In this document: positions 31,437 to 46,938 of the stretch, piece after piece
Layout: each line of letters starts with the position of its first letter
How positions within the stretch are numbered: position 1 is the stretch's first letter
From: Corella eumyota
Taxonomy: Eukaryota > Chordata > Ascidiacea > Phlebobranchia > Corellidae
Assembly: GCA_963082875.1 (NCBI GenBank)
Contig: OY720100.1
Span: 11,184,591-11,248,590 of the forward strand
Direction of reading: 5' to 3'
DNA length: 64,000 nt
Made by a program: the position numbers and the translations under genes
Notes under the pieces: model-generated
Database searches by the model: none
What the model was told of the DNA's origin: nothing
The model's input: the letters and a program-made list of their open reading frames with translations, nothing else

Positions 31437-31812
31437 TATCGCCTGGTCATTTCAAGTTTTCTCCCGTTCTTAGTCACGTGATTTGAGTTTCGCCTTTTTA
31501 GTCTTTCACTTTGTATCGTAACTTGGAATGATTTCGAAATTATTTTTTTTAGTACGTCATATATTTTAGATTACGATTCTCCCTGTTCCAACTATTCATT
31601 AATAGTCTTTAGTTAGTTTTTTTTAAAAGTATTATCGATTTGTAAATGTTAAGCAAGTATTGTTTTTGTTAATTGTTTTTCTTGTGTACTGATTTTGAAT
31701 ACATTGTAAAAGTTTTTAATTGTTGTGTCAGTCGAGTTAGACAGTTGCTATTCGGTGCCCATTATCGGCATTATTTTTATATTAACTGGGATCTATCTGT
31801 GATCAAGGGGGG
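31437..31812 (+). repeat. Internal direct repeat, second copy
   Basis: Second copy of the 27,665-28,045 stretch, located in the spacer to the right of the right arm. Ends at GTGATCAAGG. Present once per unit at the corresponding place. Confidence 0.8.
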
Positions 31813-32170
31813 TATTTTATTCTCCGATTAACCAATTGTTGATCATGTAGGGTAAAATTAAATAAACCCTACACCAATAAATTATAAATACATTAAATAT
31901 ATATAATCAAGTATTTTTTAGCCTTGCAATATTTTTTTAAGGTGTTGATTCTGGATAAAAAATTCTAATAGAAGTCGTTTAAGACAGACCATTTAAAATA
32001 AAAATTTACATACCTTGTTTGTTTTATAGATGCTAACCATAATGAACAAAACTGTCAATAAGCATATGATGCCAATATTCTGGCTCCATATTTAATGTTA
32101 CGTTATAATCTACTAGAGTGACGTCATTTGCCGTTTTTATAAGAACAAAATTTTAAACTAAGATTGCAGA

Positions 32171-35100
32171 CTAACTAGACTTGGTCGGAGTGATTAATGT
32201 TACCCTATGTTAGATCGTGAAATCGACCTTCCAACATCAAAGATAAATTATAAAAAAAAATAAAACTATATAACAATTATTCAAGTATAATTAACAAACA
32301 GAAAATTTTAAATTCGTTTTTAAAGTTTTTATGTCATGATACACATATAGACAAAATTGAAAGAAATTATCTATTTTTTGTTTTTATTAAATTTCCAAAC
32401 GAACTCACAACCCTTAAATCTCTTACTAAATTTTACATTATCTTTATTATATGGAACTCAATTAATACTTATTGTTTTTTTCACTTTAACAGTTTCAAAA
32501 TTTTGAAGGACTGCATAGTAAATATAATATATTAAATTTATATATTTAGTAACATTAGCAAAACAAAAACTTAAAAAATGAGAACAAAAGTAAAAATTGT
32601 TGTGCTTTTTCAGATTTTAGAGAATAGGAACATAAAAAAAACTAAACAAAATATTTTTCTGACTATAATTTATTTGCAAGTTTAAAATATATTTTTAAAA
32701 GTTATAGAGGAAAATTACAATAGTTCTAATTTTAAGATAAATAAATTACAAAACTAAAAACTATACAATGTAAACCAAAAAAAATTACAATTGGAAAGGT
32801 TACTTGCTGATAAACCTGTACAAAAATATACATCTAGAATATTAATTGTAAACCAATAAACTACCATAAACTTAAAAAGTAAACTTAACTTTTATGCCAA
32901 CCTGAAGGTATTGATAGTTTTTAAGTTGTATAGGTTCAAAGGCTGAATCTACTAGTTACGTGTTTTAATTTTTTTTTTTTCTGTGATTTTTTTACATTTT
33001 TGTTCTTAATTGCCTTTAATTTAGTAAAATGTTATAATATTGACTTAAAAGTCGTTCAAAACTTAGATTAATTATCGTGATATCATAAATCTTGCAATTT
33101 TTTTTCTGAAAATCGAATGAGTTAGGGTTTCTGCTTGATTAGGGTTAGAATACCAGGGTTAGGCTTTCCATTAAAAATAGATCAAACATGCAAAAATTTT
33201 GATTTATAATTTGTTATAGAAACGCTTTGTTTGTTAGATGATTATCTTTGCTTATAAATTATTTTTATGTTATTATGCTATGTAAATATATACGTTAATA
33301 TGTTTATTCAAAATTAATAACTGTTAGCAATGTTAAAATTATAACATTTTATTGATATGACGATTTAATAACTTGTATAATTTAGTGAGTACAAACTTTA
33401 AAAATTTGTAAATGTTAAGTTGTTAAAGTTGTATGAGTGCTTTAAAATTGATAACAAAAATATGTTTTGGATAAGCGTCTTCTGTCTATTTACCATTAAT
33501 GTCGAAGGACTGACTTCACGGATCATTATTAGCGTCGTCCGCCAGTTGGAACGAGTAGTACTAAAATGATTGCGGAAAGGGCGGAATGTACAAATCAGAT
33601 TAGGGTAAGGTTATAAAAACTGCGCCTATGTCGCATTTTATAAACTTGGCAGACGACGTTAATAGATTGGCATTTCTTGTGTTTGTTTAAAAGGAAGGTA
33701 ATAAATATCTTATCCATACCTTATACCCAAACTACTTACCACTGTAGCAACAACTAAAACTTATCCGGTGTGCTCTTAACTTTACTGGATATTTTCTGTT
33801 AAAATTTGTAGTATAGAGTTAAATATGTTTATAAGCACTATGATGTTTTGTTAATGCGGAAGCTGAGGGACTAAAGGCTAAGCTAACCTTTTTTATGACT
33901 TGCTGAATTATTTTAACTTTCTTCTAGGATCTGGGTTATTTGCAATATGTGGGGTCTGTAATTTTGTAACTAATATGCAGTTTGTTAACCTAGACCTGAC
34001 TGTAAATTAACAATATCAGCCACATATAAAGAATTTTTTTTTAATCTTCCGCCTCCATATTTTAATTGCTTCTTGCTAAGGTCTTTTCTTCTGTTCTCTA
34101 TTTTACTAACAGATCAAGTTTTACCATTATATACTTTAGTTAAACTTTGTTACTTTTTTTCAGAATTAGATGTACATTTTTAAGGCAAAATTGTTATCAT
34201 AAAAAAAGCAAAACAAAATTCAAGAACATCCCATGGTTTTTAGTGGATTTGAAACAATTTTAAATATAAGGAAAAGGGGCCAGAGTTTTTTTCAACGGAT
34301 AATACAGTAAGACAACTTGGAATTTAGATTTAAAACAATTTTAATTTTTGTTTCTTAATTTTAATTTTTTGTCTTTCACCATAGTTTGTATTAAAGATTT
34401 AAAATATTTAGTTAAATCAAAAATTTTTTCAACAGTTTTTTTTTAAATAGAAAAATTTGGATAAACAATTGCACTGCCTGGTAGAGAAGCAACTCTTGAT
34501 AAAGAAAACTAAATAAACAATATATCAATATAATTAATATATTGTATCAAATCAAAAACGTACAAAAAAGGGTAAAAATATGTATTTCTAATAAAAAAAT
34601 TGTGACTGTGCTTAACAGTTTTAGTCTTGCATCACTATTCAGTACACTCTGACAACTTTATAATTTAAAAATAAAATTTATTATTATATCTTAAAAAATG
34701 TCACATTATTTTGTATTTCACTAACAATTTTAAAGTTATAGGTTTATATAACAAAAAATAAGTAAAAGTACTTAACTATTTTTAAGGTCAAAGCAATATC
34801 AAATTTTGCACGAGATGTGGTGACAATTACAACAACCCAGCCCCCCCTCCCAAATTTGTAAGAACTGTCGATGCTTTGCTCTACTTAAATAACATAATTT
34901 GGTTTGGAATCCTATTTACATGTTGCATTTGAGACACTTTGGTCTTATGTTTTAATAAGTAAATATGTAATTGATAATATTTTGTTTCTTATTTAACATG
35001 CATGTTAAAATAAAATTAGCTGCTTTTGTGTGGTTCTTTTTGTATCGCCTGGTCATTTCAAGTTTTCTTCCTTTTTCTAAACAGTCTTAGTCACATGATT

Positions 35101-38100
35101 TGTGTTTTGCCTTTTACTTTGTATCGTAACTTGGAATGATTTCAAAATTAAATTTTTTTAGTATGTCATATATTTTAGAATACGATTTGCCCCGTTCTGA
35201 CAATTCTTAAATGGTCTTTAGTTAGTTTTTGTTAAAAATAATATCGATTTGTAAGTGTTAAGCCAGTATTGTTTTTGTTAATTGTTTTTCTTGTGTACTG
35301 ATTTTGAATAAATTGTAAAAGTTTCTGATTGTTGTGTCAGTCCAGTTAGACAGTTGCAATTCCGGGCCTATTATCAACATTGTTTTTATATCATCTGGGA
35401 TCTATCTGTGATCAATGGGGTTCTGTTATTTTGTAACCAATATGCAGTTTGCTAAAATAGACCTGACTATAAATTAACAATATCAGCCACATATAAAGAA
35501 TTTTTTTTTTATAATGCGATACAAAAAGGAACGCACAAAAGCAGCTAATGGTGTCCAACTGAGTGTAAAATTGCATTTAAAATTAATGGAAAATATAAAT
35601 TGGTTTTTTATATAAATGGACTTAACATTTGGACATATTTATAGTAACCTTGTTAAATATGGCACTTACAATAAAAAGTAGTTTAAAGCTAACCCATTTT
35701 TATTTTAACATGCATGTTAAATAAGAAACAAAATATTATCAAATTATATTTACTTATTAAAAACATAAGACCAAAGTGTCTTAAATGTAACATGTAAATA
35801 GTATTTCAAACATTATTATGTTATTTAAGTAGAGCAAAGCATCTACAGTTCTTACAAATTTTGGGGGAAGGGGGGGAGGGAGATTGTTGTAATTGTCACC
35901 ACATCTTGTGCAAAACTTAATGTTGTTTTGACCTTAAAAATGGTTAGATACTTTTACTTATATTTTGTATAAATAAACCTATATCTTTAAAATTGTTATT
36001 AAAATACAAAATAATGTGATATTTTTTAAGATATAATAATAAATTTTTTTTTAAATTATAAAGTTGTCAGAGTGTACTGAATAGTGATGCAAGACTAAAA
36101 CTGTTAAACACAGTCAAAATATTTTTATTAGAAATACATATTTTTACCTATTTTGTATGTTTTTGCTTTGATTTGATCCATTATATCGATTATATTATTA
36201 TATTGTTTATTTTGTATTCTTTATCCAGAGTTGCTTCTCTACCAGGCAGTGCTTCTTTATCCAAATTTTTCTATTTAAAAAAATAACTGTTAAAAAAAAT
36301 ATTGATTTAACTGAATATTTCAAATTTTAAATACAAACTATGATAAAAGACAAAAAATTAAAATTTAGAAACAAGAATTAAAATTGTTTTAAACCTAAAT
36401 TCCAAGTTGTCTTACTGTATTTTTCTTTAAAAAAGCCCTGCTTATTTTTCTTATCTTCCCAATTGTTTCAAATCCACTAAAAACCATGAGATGTTCTTGA
36501 ATTTTGTTTTGCTATTTTTTAGTATAACAATTTTGCCTTGAAAATGTAAATCTAGTTTTGAAAAAAAGTAACAAAGTTTAACTAAAGTATGTAATGGTAA
36601 AACTTGATCTGTTAGTACAATAGGGAGCAGAAGGAAAGACCTTAGCGAAAAGAAGCAATTAAAATATGAAAGCTGAATTGTTATTTTATCAGGGTAGGTT
36701 AACAAACTGCATATTGGCTACAAACTAACAGGCCCCGCATATTGCAAATACCCCAGACCCTAGGAAAAAGTTAAAATAATGTAGCAAGTCATAAAAAAGG
36801 GTTAGCTCAGCCTTTAGTCCTTCAGCTTTTGCATTAACAAAACATCTTAGTGCCTATGAACATATTGAACTCTATATTACAAATTTTAACAGAAAATTTC
36901 CAGTTAAAAGCACACCAGATAAGTTTTATTTATTGCTACAGTGGTTGTAAGTAATTTAGGGATGAAATATTTTATTACCTTGACGAGGGTGACTGTTAAC
37001 TGTTGTCCTTTTAAACAAACACAAGAAATTCCAATCTGAATATTAAACCACTATTATGTTTTAATATACAAGTTACTGGAAAGGTTAGCATTGTTTAATC
37101 TTTATTCTTATTTCGGTTGTTTTTGTAACAAAGGGTTTTTGACAAAAAGTTTTGCCAAAAATAAACTACTTCTTATATAGGCTATACATAAAAACCCACT
37201 TTTCTTTTGGCAAATTAAATAAATTCTACTGCTTTATTACAGTAGCACCACCATTAAATAAGGCGGTAAAAACTTCCACAAAGTCAAAAACCAATTAATT
37301 GGCGGACGAAGCTAATATAGCCTCACCATGGCTGTCTTAGACATTCAATCCCCAAACAAAACCAAACGTTTTGTAACATTCAGACATTGTCGATTAGATT
37401 AAAAGGTATTTAGACTCCTGATAGTATAAAAAAAATTTAAAACTATTTGGAAGCTGTATTAGCGTTGTCCGCCAAGTTTATAAAAAGCGAAATGGGCGGA
37501 ATTTTTATACTCTTACCTTAATCTTCTTTTGTACATTCCGCTCTTTCCGCATCCATTATAGTTCTACTCGTTTCAACTGGCGGACGACGCTAATAGAGAT
37601 CATGAAGTCAGCCCTCCGACATTAATGGTAAATTTACAGAAAACGCTTATCCAAAACTAATTTTTGTTCTCAATTTTTATGCACTCGTTCAACTTTTACA
37701 ACTTAACATTTACAATTTTTTTAAGTTTTCAATACGTACTTACTAAATTATACAAATTATTAAATCGTCATGTCAATAAAATGATATAGTTTTAACATTG
37801 TTAACAGTTATTATTAATGAATAAACATATTAACGTAAAAATTTACATAGCATAATAACATAATATGAATTATTATCAAAGATAATGTTTAAATTGTAAT
37901 TATCTAACAAACAAAGCGTTTCTATAACAATTTATAAATCAAAATTTTTAACATTTTATTTAATTAATAGCAACTAAGAACAAAAATGTGAAAAGACGTC
38001 ACAGAAAAAAAATATTAACACTTAACTGGTAGATTCAGTCTTTGAACCTATACAATTTAAAAACTATCAATACCTTGAGGTTGGCATAAAAGGGAAGTTT

Positions 38101-39548
38101 ACTTTTTAAGTTTTGGTAGTTAATTGATTTACAATTTACCTTTTTTTGTCGCACACACGCAATAAATAAACCGCTATTTTTTATATAATCCCTTTCTAGA
38201 TATATATTTTTGTACGGGTTCATCAGCAAGCAACCTTTTCAATTATAATTTTTTTGGTTAACATTGTATAGTTTTTAGTTTTGTAATTTATTTATTTTAA
38301 AATTAGCACTATTGTAATTTTCCTTTATAACTTTTGAAAAAATATTTTAAACTCGCAAATAAATTATGGTCAGAAAAATATGTTGTTTAATTTTTTAAGT
38401 TCCTATTCTCTAAAATCCAAACAAGCACAACAATTTTTCTTTTTGTTCTCATTTATTATTGCATGTATTGTTATCTTTTCACCTTATTTCACTCGTGTGA
38501 ACTTATGTATTTTCTTACTCTTTGATGTGTTCGATTATTATGTATTATTGTTATGTAATATTTTCTTTTTTGACGTCTTACCCACGTCATACTGTTTGCT
38601 GCATGTTCACAGTGTATATTGATTTTGATATAATGTATTTTGTTTATTATGAAATGACTTCGTATATTTTGTTGTTTACTTGGTCATTTGGGACCGGAAT
38701 GTTAAGTCCAATTATATGAAAAACTAGCAATTTATATTTTACATTAATTTTAAATGCAATTTTACACTCAGTTCGACACCATTAGCTGTTTTTGTGCGTT
38801 TTTTTTGTATCACCTTATCGCCTGGTCATTTCAAGTTTTCTCCCGTTCTTAGTCACGTGATTTGAGTTTCGCCTTTTTAGTCTTTCACTTTGTATCGTAA
38901 CTTGGAATGATTTCGAAATTATTTTTTTAGTACGTCATATATTTTAGATTACGATTCTCCCTGTTCCAACTATTCATTAATAGTCTTTAGTTAGTTTTTT
39001 TTAAAAGTATTATCGATTTGTAAATGTTAAGCAAGTATTGTTTATGTTAATTGTTTTTCTTGTGTACTGATTTTGAATACATTGTAAAAGTTTTTAATTG
39101 TTGTGTCAGTCGAGTTAGACAGTTGCTATTCGGTGCCCATTATCGGCATTATTTTTATATTAACTGGGATCTATCTGTGATCAAGAGGGGTATTTTATTC
39201 TCCGATTAACCAATTGTTGATCATGTAGGGTAAAATTAAATAAACCCTACACCAATAAATTATAAATACATTAAATATATAAAATCAAGTATTTTTTAGC
39301 CTTGCAATATTTTTTTAAGGTGTTGATTCTGAATAAAAAATTCTAATAGAAGTCGTTTAAGACAGACCATTTAAAATAAAAATTTACATACCTTGTTTGT
39401 TTTATAGATGCTAACCATAATGAACAAAACTGTCAATAAGCATATGATGCCAATATTCTGGCTCCATATTTAATGTTACGTTATAATCTACTAGAGTGAC
39501 GTCATTTGCCGTTTTTATAAGAACAAAATTTTAAACTAAGATTGCAGA
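32171..39548. repeat. Macrosatellite unit 2
   Basis: Second unit, ~7.38 kb, almost identical to unit 3 and to the right two thirds of unit 1. It begins with an 85-90 bp SINE 3' fragment (32,171-32,260) that lacks the tRNA-like head. Same arm, centre, MITE and spacer layout. Right arm about 35,690-38,440. No gene recognised. Confidence 0.9.
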
Positions 39549-42500
39549 CTAACTAGACTTGGTCGGAGTGATTAATGTTACCCTATGTTAGATCGTGAAA
39601 TCGACCTTCCAACATCAAAGATAAATTATAAAAAAAAAATAAAACTATATAACAATTATTCAAGTATAATTAACAAACAGAAAATTTTAAATTCGTTTTT
39701 AAAGTTTTTATGTCATGATACACATATAGACAAAATTGAAAGAAATTATCTATTTTTTGTTTTTATTAAATTTCCAAACGAACTCACAACCCTTAAATCT
39801 CTTACTAAATTTTACATTATCTTTATTATATGGAACTCAATTAATACTTATTGTTTTTTTCACTTTAACAGTTTCAAAATTTTGAAGGACTGCATAGTAA
39901 ATATAATATATTAAATTTATATATTTAGTAACATTAGCAAAACAAAAACTTAAAAAATGAGAACAAAAGTAAAAATTGTTGTGCTTTTTCAGATTTTAGA
40001 GAATAGGAACATAAAAAAACTAAACGAAATATTTTTCTGACTATAATTTATTTGCAAGTTTAAAATATATTTTTAAAAGTTATAGAGGAAAATTACAATA
40101 GTTCTAATTTTAAGATAAATAAATTACAAAACTAAAAACTATACAATGTAAACCAAAAAAAATTACAATTGGAAAGGTTACTTGCTGATAAACCTGTACA
40201 AAAATATACATCTAGAAATGTTTAATCGTAAACCAATAAACTACCATAAACTTTAAAAGTAAACTTAACTTTTATGCCAACCTGAAGGTATTGATAGTTT
40301 TTAAGTTGTATAGGTTCAAAGGCTGAATCTACTAGTTACGTGTTTTAATTTTTTTTTTTTTTCTGTGATTTTTTTACATTTTTGTTCTTAATTGCCTTTA
40401 ATTTAGTAAAATGTTATAATATTGACTTAAAAGTCGTTCAAAACTTAGATTAATTATCGTGATATCATAAATCTTGCAATTTTTTTTCTGAAAATCGAAT
40501 GAGTTAGGGTTTCTGCTTGATTAGGGTTAGAATACCAGGGTTAGGCTTTCCATTAAAAATAAATCAAACATGCAAAAATTTTGATTTATAATTTGTTATA
40601 GAAACGCTTTGTTTGTTAGATGATTATCTTTGCTTATAAATTATTTTTATGTTATTATGCTATGTAAATATATACGTTAATATGTTTATTCAAAATTAAT
40701 AACTGTTAGCAATGTTAAAATTATAACATTTTATTGATATGACGATTTAATAACTTGTATAATTTAGTGAGTACAAACTTTAAAAATTTGTAAATGTGAA
40801 GTTGTTAAAGTTGTATGAGTGCTTTAAAATTGATAACAAAAATATGTTTTGGATAAGCGTCTTCTGTCTATTTACCATTAATGTCGAAGGACTGACTTCA
40901 CGGATCATTATTAGCGTCGTCCGCCAGTTGGAACGAGTAGTACTAAAATGATTGCGGAAAGGGCGGAATGTACAAATCAGATTAGGGTAAGGTTATAAAA
41001 ACTGCGCCTATGTCGCATTTTATAAACTTGGCAGACGACGTTAATAGATTGGCATTTCTTGTGTTTGTTTAAAAGGAAGGTAATAAATATCTTATCCATA
41101 CCTTATACCCAAACTACTTACCACTGTAGCAACAACTAAAACTTATCCGGTGTGCTCTTAACTTTACTGGATATTTTCTGTTAAAATTTGTAGTATAGAG
41201 TTAAATATGTTTATAAGCACTATGATGTTTTGTTAATGCGGAAGCTGAGGGACTAAAGGCTAAGCTAACCTTTTTTATGACTTGCTGAATTATTTTAACT
41301 TTCTTCTAGGATCTGGGTTATTTGCAATATGTGGGGTCTGTAATTTTGTAACTAATATGCAGTTTGTTAACCTAGACCTGACTGTAAATTAACAATATCA
41401 GCCACATATAAAGAATTTTTTTTTAATCTTCCGCCTCCATATTTTAATTGCTTCTTGCTAAGGTCTTTTTTCTTCTGTTCTCTATTTTACTAACAGATCA
41501 AGTTTTACCATTATATACTTTAGTTAAACTTTGTTACTTTTTTTCAGAATTAGATGTACATTTTTAAGGCAAAATTGTTATCATAAAAAAAGCAAAACAA
41601 AATTCAAGAACATCCCATGGTTTTTAGTGGATTTGAAACAATTTTAAATATAAGGAAAAGGGGCCAGAGTTTTTTTCAACGGATAATACAGTAAGACAAC
41701 TTGGAATTTAGATTTAAAACAATTTTAATTTTTGTTTCTTAATTTTAATTTTTTGTCTTTCACCATAGTTTGTATTAAAGATTTAAAATATTTAGTTAAA
41801 TCAAAAATTTTTTCAACAGTTTTTTTTTAAATAGAAAAATTTGGATAAACAATTGCACTGCCTGGTAGAGAAGCAACTGTTGATAAAGAAAACTAAATAA
41901 ACAATATATCAATATAATTAATATATTGTATCAAATCAAAAACGTACAAAAAAGGGTAAAAATATGTATTTCTAATAAAAAAATTGTGACTGTGCTTAAC
42001 AGTTTTAGTCTTGCATCACTATTCAGTACACTCTGACAACTTTATAATTTAAAAATAAAATTTATTATTATATCTTAAAAAATGTCACATTATTTTGTAT
42101 TTCACTAACAATTTTAAAGATATAGGTTTATATAACAAAAAATAAGTAAAAGTACTTAACTATTTTTAAGGTCAAAGCAACATCAAATTTTGCACGAGAT
42201 GTGGTGACAATTACAACAACCCCCCCTCCCAAATTTGTAAGAACTGTCGATGCTTTGCTCTACTTAAATAACATAATTTGGTTTGGAATCCTATTTACAT
42301 GTTGCATTTGAGACACTTTGGTCTTATGTTTTAATAAGTAAATATGTAATTGATAATATTTTGTTTCTTATTTAACATGCATGTTAAAATAAAATTAGCT
42401 GCTTTTGTGTGGTTCTTTTTGTATCGCCTGGTCATTTCAAGTTTTCTTCCTTTTTCTAAACAGTCTTAGTCACATGATTTGTGTTTTGCCTTTTACTTTG

Positions 42501-45500
42501 TATCGTAACTTGGAATGATTTCAAAATTAAATTTTTTTAGTATGTCATATATTTTAGAATACGATTTGCCCCGTTCTGACAATTCTTAAATGGTCTTTAG
42601 TTAGTTTTTGTTAAAAATAATATCGATTTGTAAGTGTTAAGCCAGTATTGTTTTTGTTAATTGTTTTTCTTGTGTACTGATTTTGAATAAATTGTAAAAG
42701 TTTCTGATTGTTGTGTCAGTCCAGTTAGACAGTTGCAATTCCGGGCCTATTATCAACATTGTTTTTATATCATCTGGGATCTATCTGTGATCAATGGGGT
42801 TCTGTTATTTTGTAACCAATATGCAGTTTGCTAAAATAGACCTGACTATAAATTAACAATATCAGCCACATATAAAGAATTTTTTTTTATAATGCGATAC
42901 AAAAAGGAACGCACAAAAGCAGCTAATGGTGTCCAACTAAGTGTAAAATTGCATTTAAAATTAATGGAAAATATAAATTGGTTTTTTATATAAATGGACT
43001 TAACATTTGGACATATTTATAGTAACCTTGTTAAATATGGCACTTACAATAAAAAATAGGTTTAAAGCTAACCCATTTTTATTTTAACATGCATGTTAAA
43101 TAAGAAACAAAATATTATAAATTATATTTACTTATTAAAAACATAATACCAAAGTGTCTTAAATGTAACATGTAAATAGTATTTTAAACATTATTATGTT
43201 ATTTAAGTAGAGCAAAGCATCTACAGTTCTTACAAATTTTGGGGGAAGGGGGGGGGGAGGGAGATTGTTGTAATTGTCACCACATCTTGTGCAAAACTTA
43301 ATGTTGTTTTGACCTTAAAAATGGTTAGATACTTTTACTTATATTTTGTATAAATAAACCTATATCTTTAAAATTGTTATTAAAATACAAAATAATGTGA
43401 TATTTTTTAAGATATAATAATAAATTTATTTTTAAATTATAAAGTTGTCAGAGTGTACTGAATAGTGATGCAAGACTAAAACTGTTAAGCACAGTCACAA
43501 TTATTTTATTAGAAATACATATTTTTACCTATTTTGTATGTTTTTGCTTTGATTTGATCCATTATATCGATTATATTATTATATTGTTTATTTTGTATTC
43601 TTTATCAAGAGTTGCTTCTCTACCAGGCAGTGCTTCTTTATCCAAATTTTTCTATTTAAAAAAATAACTGTTAAAAAAAAATATTGATTTAACTGAATAT
43701 TTCAAATTTTAAATACAAACTATGATAAAAGACAAAAAATTAAAATTTAGAAACAAGAATTAAAATTGTTTTAAACCTAAATTCCAAGTTGTCTTACTGT
43801 ATTTTTCTTTAAAAAAGCCCTGCTTATTTTTCTTATCTTCCCAATTGTTTCAAATCCACTAAAAACCATGAGATGTTCTTGAATTTTGTTTTGCTATTTT
43901 TAAGTATAACAATTTTGCCTTGAAAATGTAAATCTAGTTTTGAAAAAAAGTAACAAAGTTTAACTAAAGTATGTAATGGTAAAACTTGATCTGTTAGTAC
44001 AATAGGGAGCAGAAGGAAAGACCTTAGCGAAAAGAAGCAATTAAAATATGAAAGTTGAATTGTTATTTTATCAGGGTAGGTTAACAAACTGCATATTGGC
44101 TACAAACTAACAGGCCCCGCATATTGCAAATACCTCAGACCCTAGGAAAAAGTTAAAATAATGCAGCAAGTCATAAAAAAGGGTTAGCTCAGCCTTTAGT
44201 CCTTTAGCTTCCGCATTAACAAAACATCTTAGTGCCTATGAACATATTGAACTCTATATTACAAATTTTAACAGAAAATTTCCAGTTAAAAGCACACCAG
44301 ATAAGTTTTATTTATTGCTACAGTGGTTGTAAGTAATTTAGGGATGAAATATTTTATTACCTTGACGAGGGTGACTGTTAACTGTTGTCCTTTTAAACAA
44401 ACACAAGAAATTCCAATCTGAATATTAAACCACTATTATGTTTTAATATACAAGTTACTGGAAAGGTTAGCATTGTTTAATCTTTATTCTTATTTCGGTT
44501 GTTTTTGTAACAAAGGGTTTTTGACAAAAAGTTTTGCCAAAAATAAACTACTTCTTATATAGGCTATACATAAAAACCCACTTTTCTTTTGGCAAATTAA
44601 ATAAATTCTACTGCTTTATTACAGTAGCACCACCATTAAATAAGGCGGTAAAAACTTCCACAAAGTCAAAAACCAATTAATTGGCGGACGAAGCTAATAT
44701 AGCCTCACCATGGCTGTCTTAGACATTCAATCCCCAAACAAAACCAAACGTTTTGTAACATTCAGACATTGTCGATTAGATTAAAAAGTATTTAGACTCC
44801 TGATAGTATAAAAAAAATTTAAAACTATTTGGAAGCTGTATTAGCGTTGTCCGCCAAGTTTATAAAAAGCAAAATGGGCGGAATTTTTATACTCTTACCT
44901 TAATCTTCTTTTGTACATTCCGCTCTTTCCGCATCCATTATAGTTCTACTCGTTTCAACTGGCGGACGACGCTAATAGAGATCATGAAGTCAGCCCTCCG
45001 ACATTAATGGTAAATTTACAGAAAACGCTTATCCAAAACTAATTTTTGTTCTCAATTTTTATGCACTCGTTCAACTTTTACAACTTAACATTTACAATTT
45101 TTTTAAGTTTTCAATACGTACTTACTAAATTATACAAATTATTAAATCGTCATGTCAATAAAATGATATAGTTTTAACATTGTTAACAGTTATTATTAAT
45201 GAATAAACATATTAACGTAAAAATTTACATAGCATAATAACATAATATGAATTATTATCAAAGATAATGTTTAAATTGTAATTATCTAACAAACAAAGCG
45301 TTTCTATAACAATTTATAAATCAAAATTTTTAACATTTTATTTAATTAATAGCAACTAAGAACAAAAATGTGAAAAGACGTCACAGAAAAAAAATATTAA
45401 CACTTAACTGGTAGATTCAGTCTTTGAACCTATACAATTTAAAAACTATCAATACCTTGAGGTTGGCATAAAAGGGAAGTTTACTTTTTAAGTGTTGGTA

Positions 45501-46938
45501 GTTAATTGATTTACAATTTACCTTTTTTTGTCGCACACACGCAATAAATAAACCGCTATTTTTTATATAACCCCTTTCTAGATATATATTTTTGTACGGG
45601 TTCATCAGCAAGCAACCTTTTCAATTATAATTTTTTTGGTTAACATTGTATAGTTTTTAGTTTTGTAATTTATTTATTTTAAAATTAGCACTATTGTAAT
45701 TTTCCTTTATAACTTTTGAAAAAATATTTTAAACTCGCAAATAAATTATGGTCAGAAAAATATGTTGTTTAATTTTTTAAGTTCCTATTCTCTAAAATCC
45801 AAACAAGCACAACAATTTTTCTTTTTGTTCTCATTTATTATTGCATGTATTGTTATCTTTTCACCTTATTTCACTCGTGTGAACTTATGTATTTTCTTAC
45901 TCTTTGATGTGTTCGATTATTATGTATTATTGTTATGTAATATTTTCTTTTTTGACGTCTTACCCACGTCATACTGTTTGCTGCATGTTCACAGTGTATA
46001 TTGGTTTCGATTTTGATATAATGTATTTTGTTTATTATGAAATGACTTCGTATATTTTGTTGTTTACTTGGTCATTTGGGACCGGAATGTTAAGTCCAAT
46101 TATATGAAAAACTAGCAATTTATATTTTACATTAATTTTAAATGCAATTTTACACTCAGTTCGACACCATTAGCTGTTTTTGTGCGTTTTTTTTTGTATC
46201 ACCTTATCGCCTGGTCATTTCAAGTTTTCTCCCGTTCTTAGTCACGTGATTTGAGTTTCGCCTTTTTAGTTTTTCACTTTGTATCGTAACTTGGAATGAT
46301 TTCGAAATTATTTTTTTTAGTACGTCATATATTTTAGATTACGATTCTCCCTGTTCCAACTATTCATTAATAGTCTTTAGTTAGTTTTTTTTAAAAGTAT
46401 TATCGATTTGTAAATGTTAAGCAAGTATTGTTTTTGTTAATTGTTTTTCTTGTGTACTGATTTTGAATACATTGTAAAAGTTTTTAATTGTTGTGTCAGT
46501 CGAGTTAGACAGTTGCTATTCGGTGCCCATTATCGGCATTATTTTTATATTAACTGGGATCTATTTGTGATCAAGGGGGGTATTTTATTCTCCGATTAAC
46601 CAATTGTTGATCATGTAGGGTAAAATTAAATAAACCCTACACCAATAAATTATAAATACATTAAATATATAAAATCAAGTATTTTTTAGCCTTGCAATAT
46701 TTTTTTAAGGTGTTGATTCTGGATAAAAAATTCTAATAGAAGTCGTTTAAGACAGACCATTTAAAATAAAAATTTACATACCTTGTTTGTTTTATAGATG
46801 CTAACCATAATGAACAAAACTGTTAATAAGCATATGATGCAAATATTCTGGCTCCATATTTAATGTTACGTTATAATCTACTAGAGTGACGTCATTTGCC
46901 GTTTTTATAAGAACAAAATTTTAAACTAAGATTGCAGA
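39549..46938. repeat. Macrosatellite unit 3
   Basis: Third unit, ~7.39 kb. It differs from unit 2 by scattered single bases and homopolymer lengths (for example the G-run at 43,241). It begins with the same SINE tail (to ~39,640). A 109-codon frame at 39,585-39,914 starts inside the SINE tail and runs into low-complexity sequence; not a gene. Confidence 0.9.

Larger units (their letters stand above)
24745..32170. repeat. Macrosatellite unit 1
   Basis: First ~7.4 kb unit of the tandem array. It runs from a SINE 3' part through a left arm (about 25,155-27,640), a ~0.68 kb centre, and a right arm (about 28,315-31,060) that is the reverse complement of the left, into a spacer of ~1.1 kb. Spaced anchors, such as GGCTGAATCTACTAG at 25,550 and its complement at 30,645, prove the arms. 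Its first ~1.5 kb is clearly more diverged from the other units than the rest, as expected for an array end. No coding exon found; the short frames are not translated as far as I can judge. Confidence 0.88.

Noticed and set aside
39585-39914. 109-codon frame as a protein
   Set aside because: It begins inside a SINE tail and continues through low-complexity sequence; present only because units are copies.
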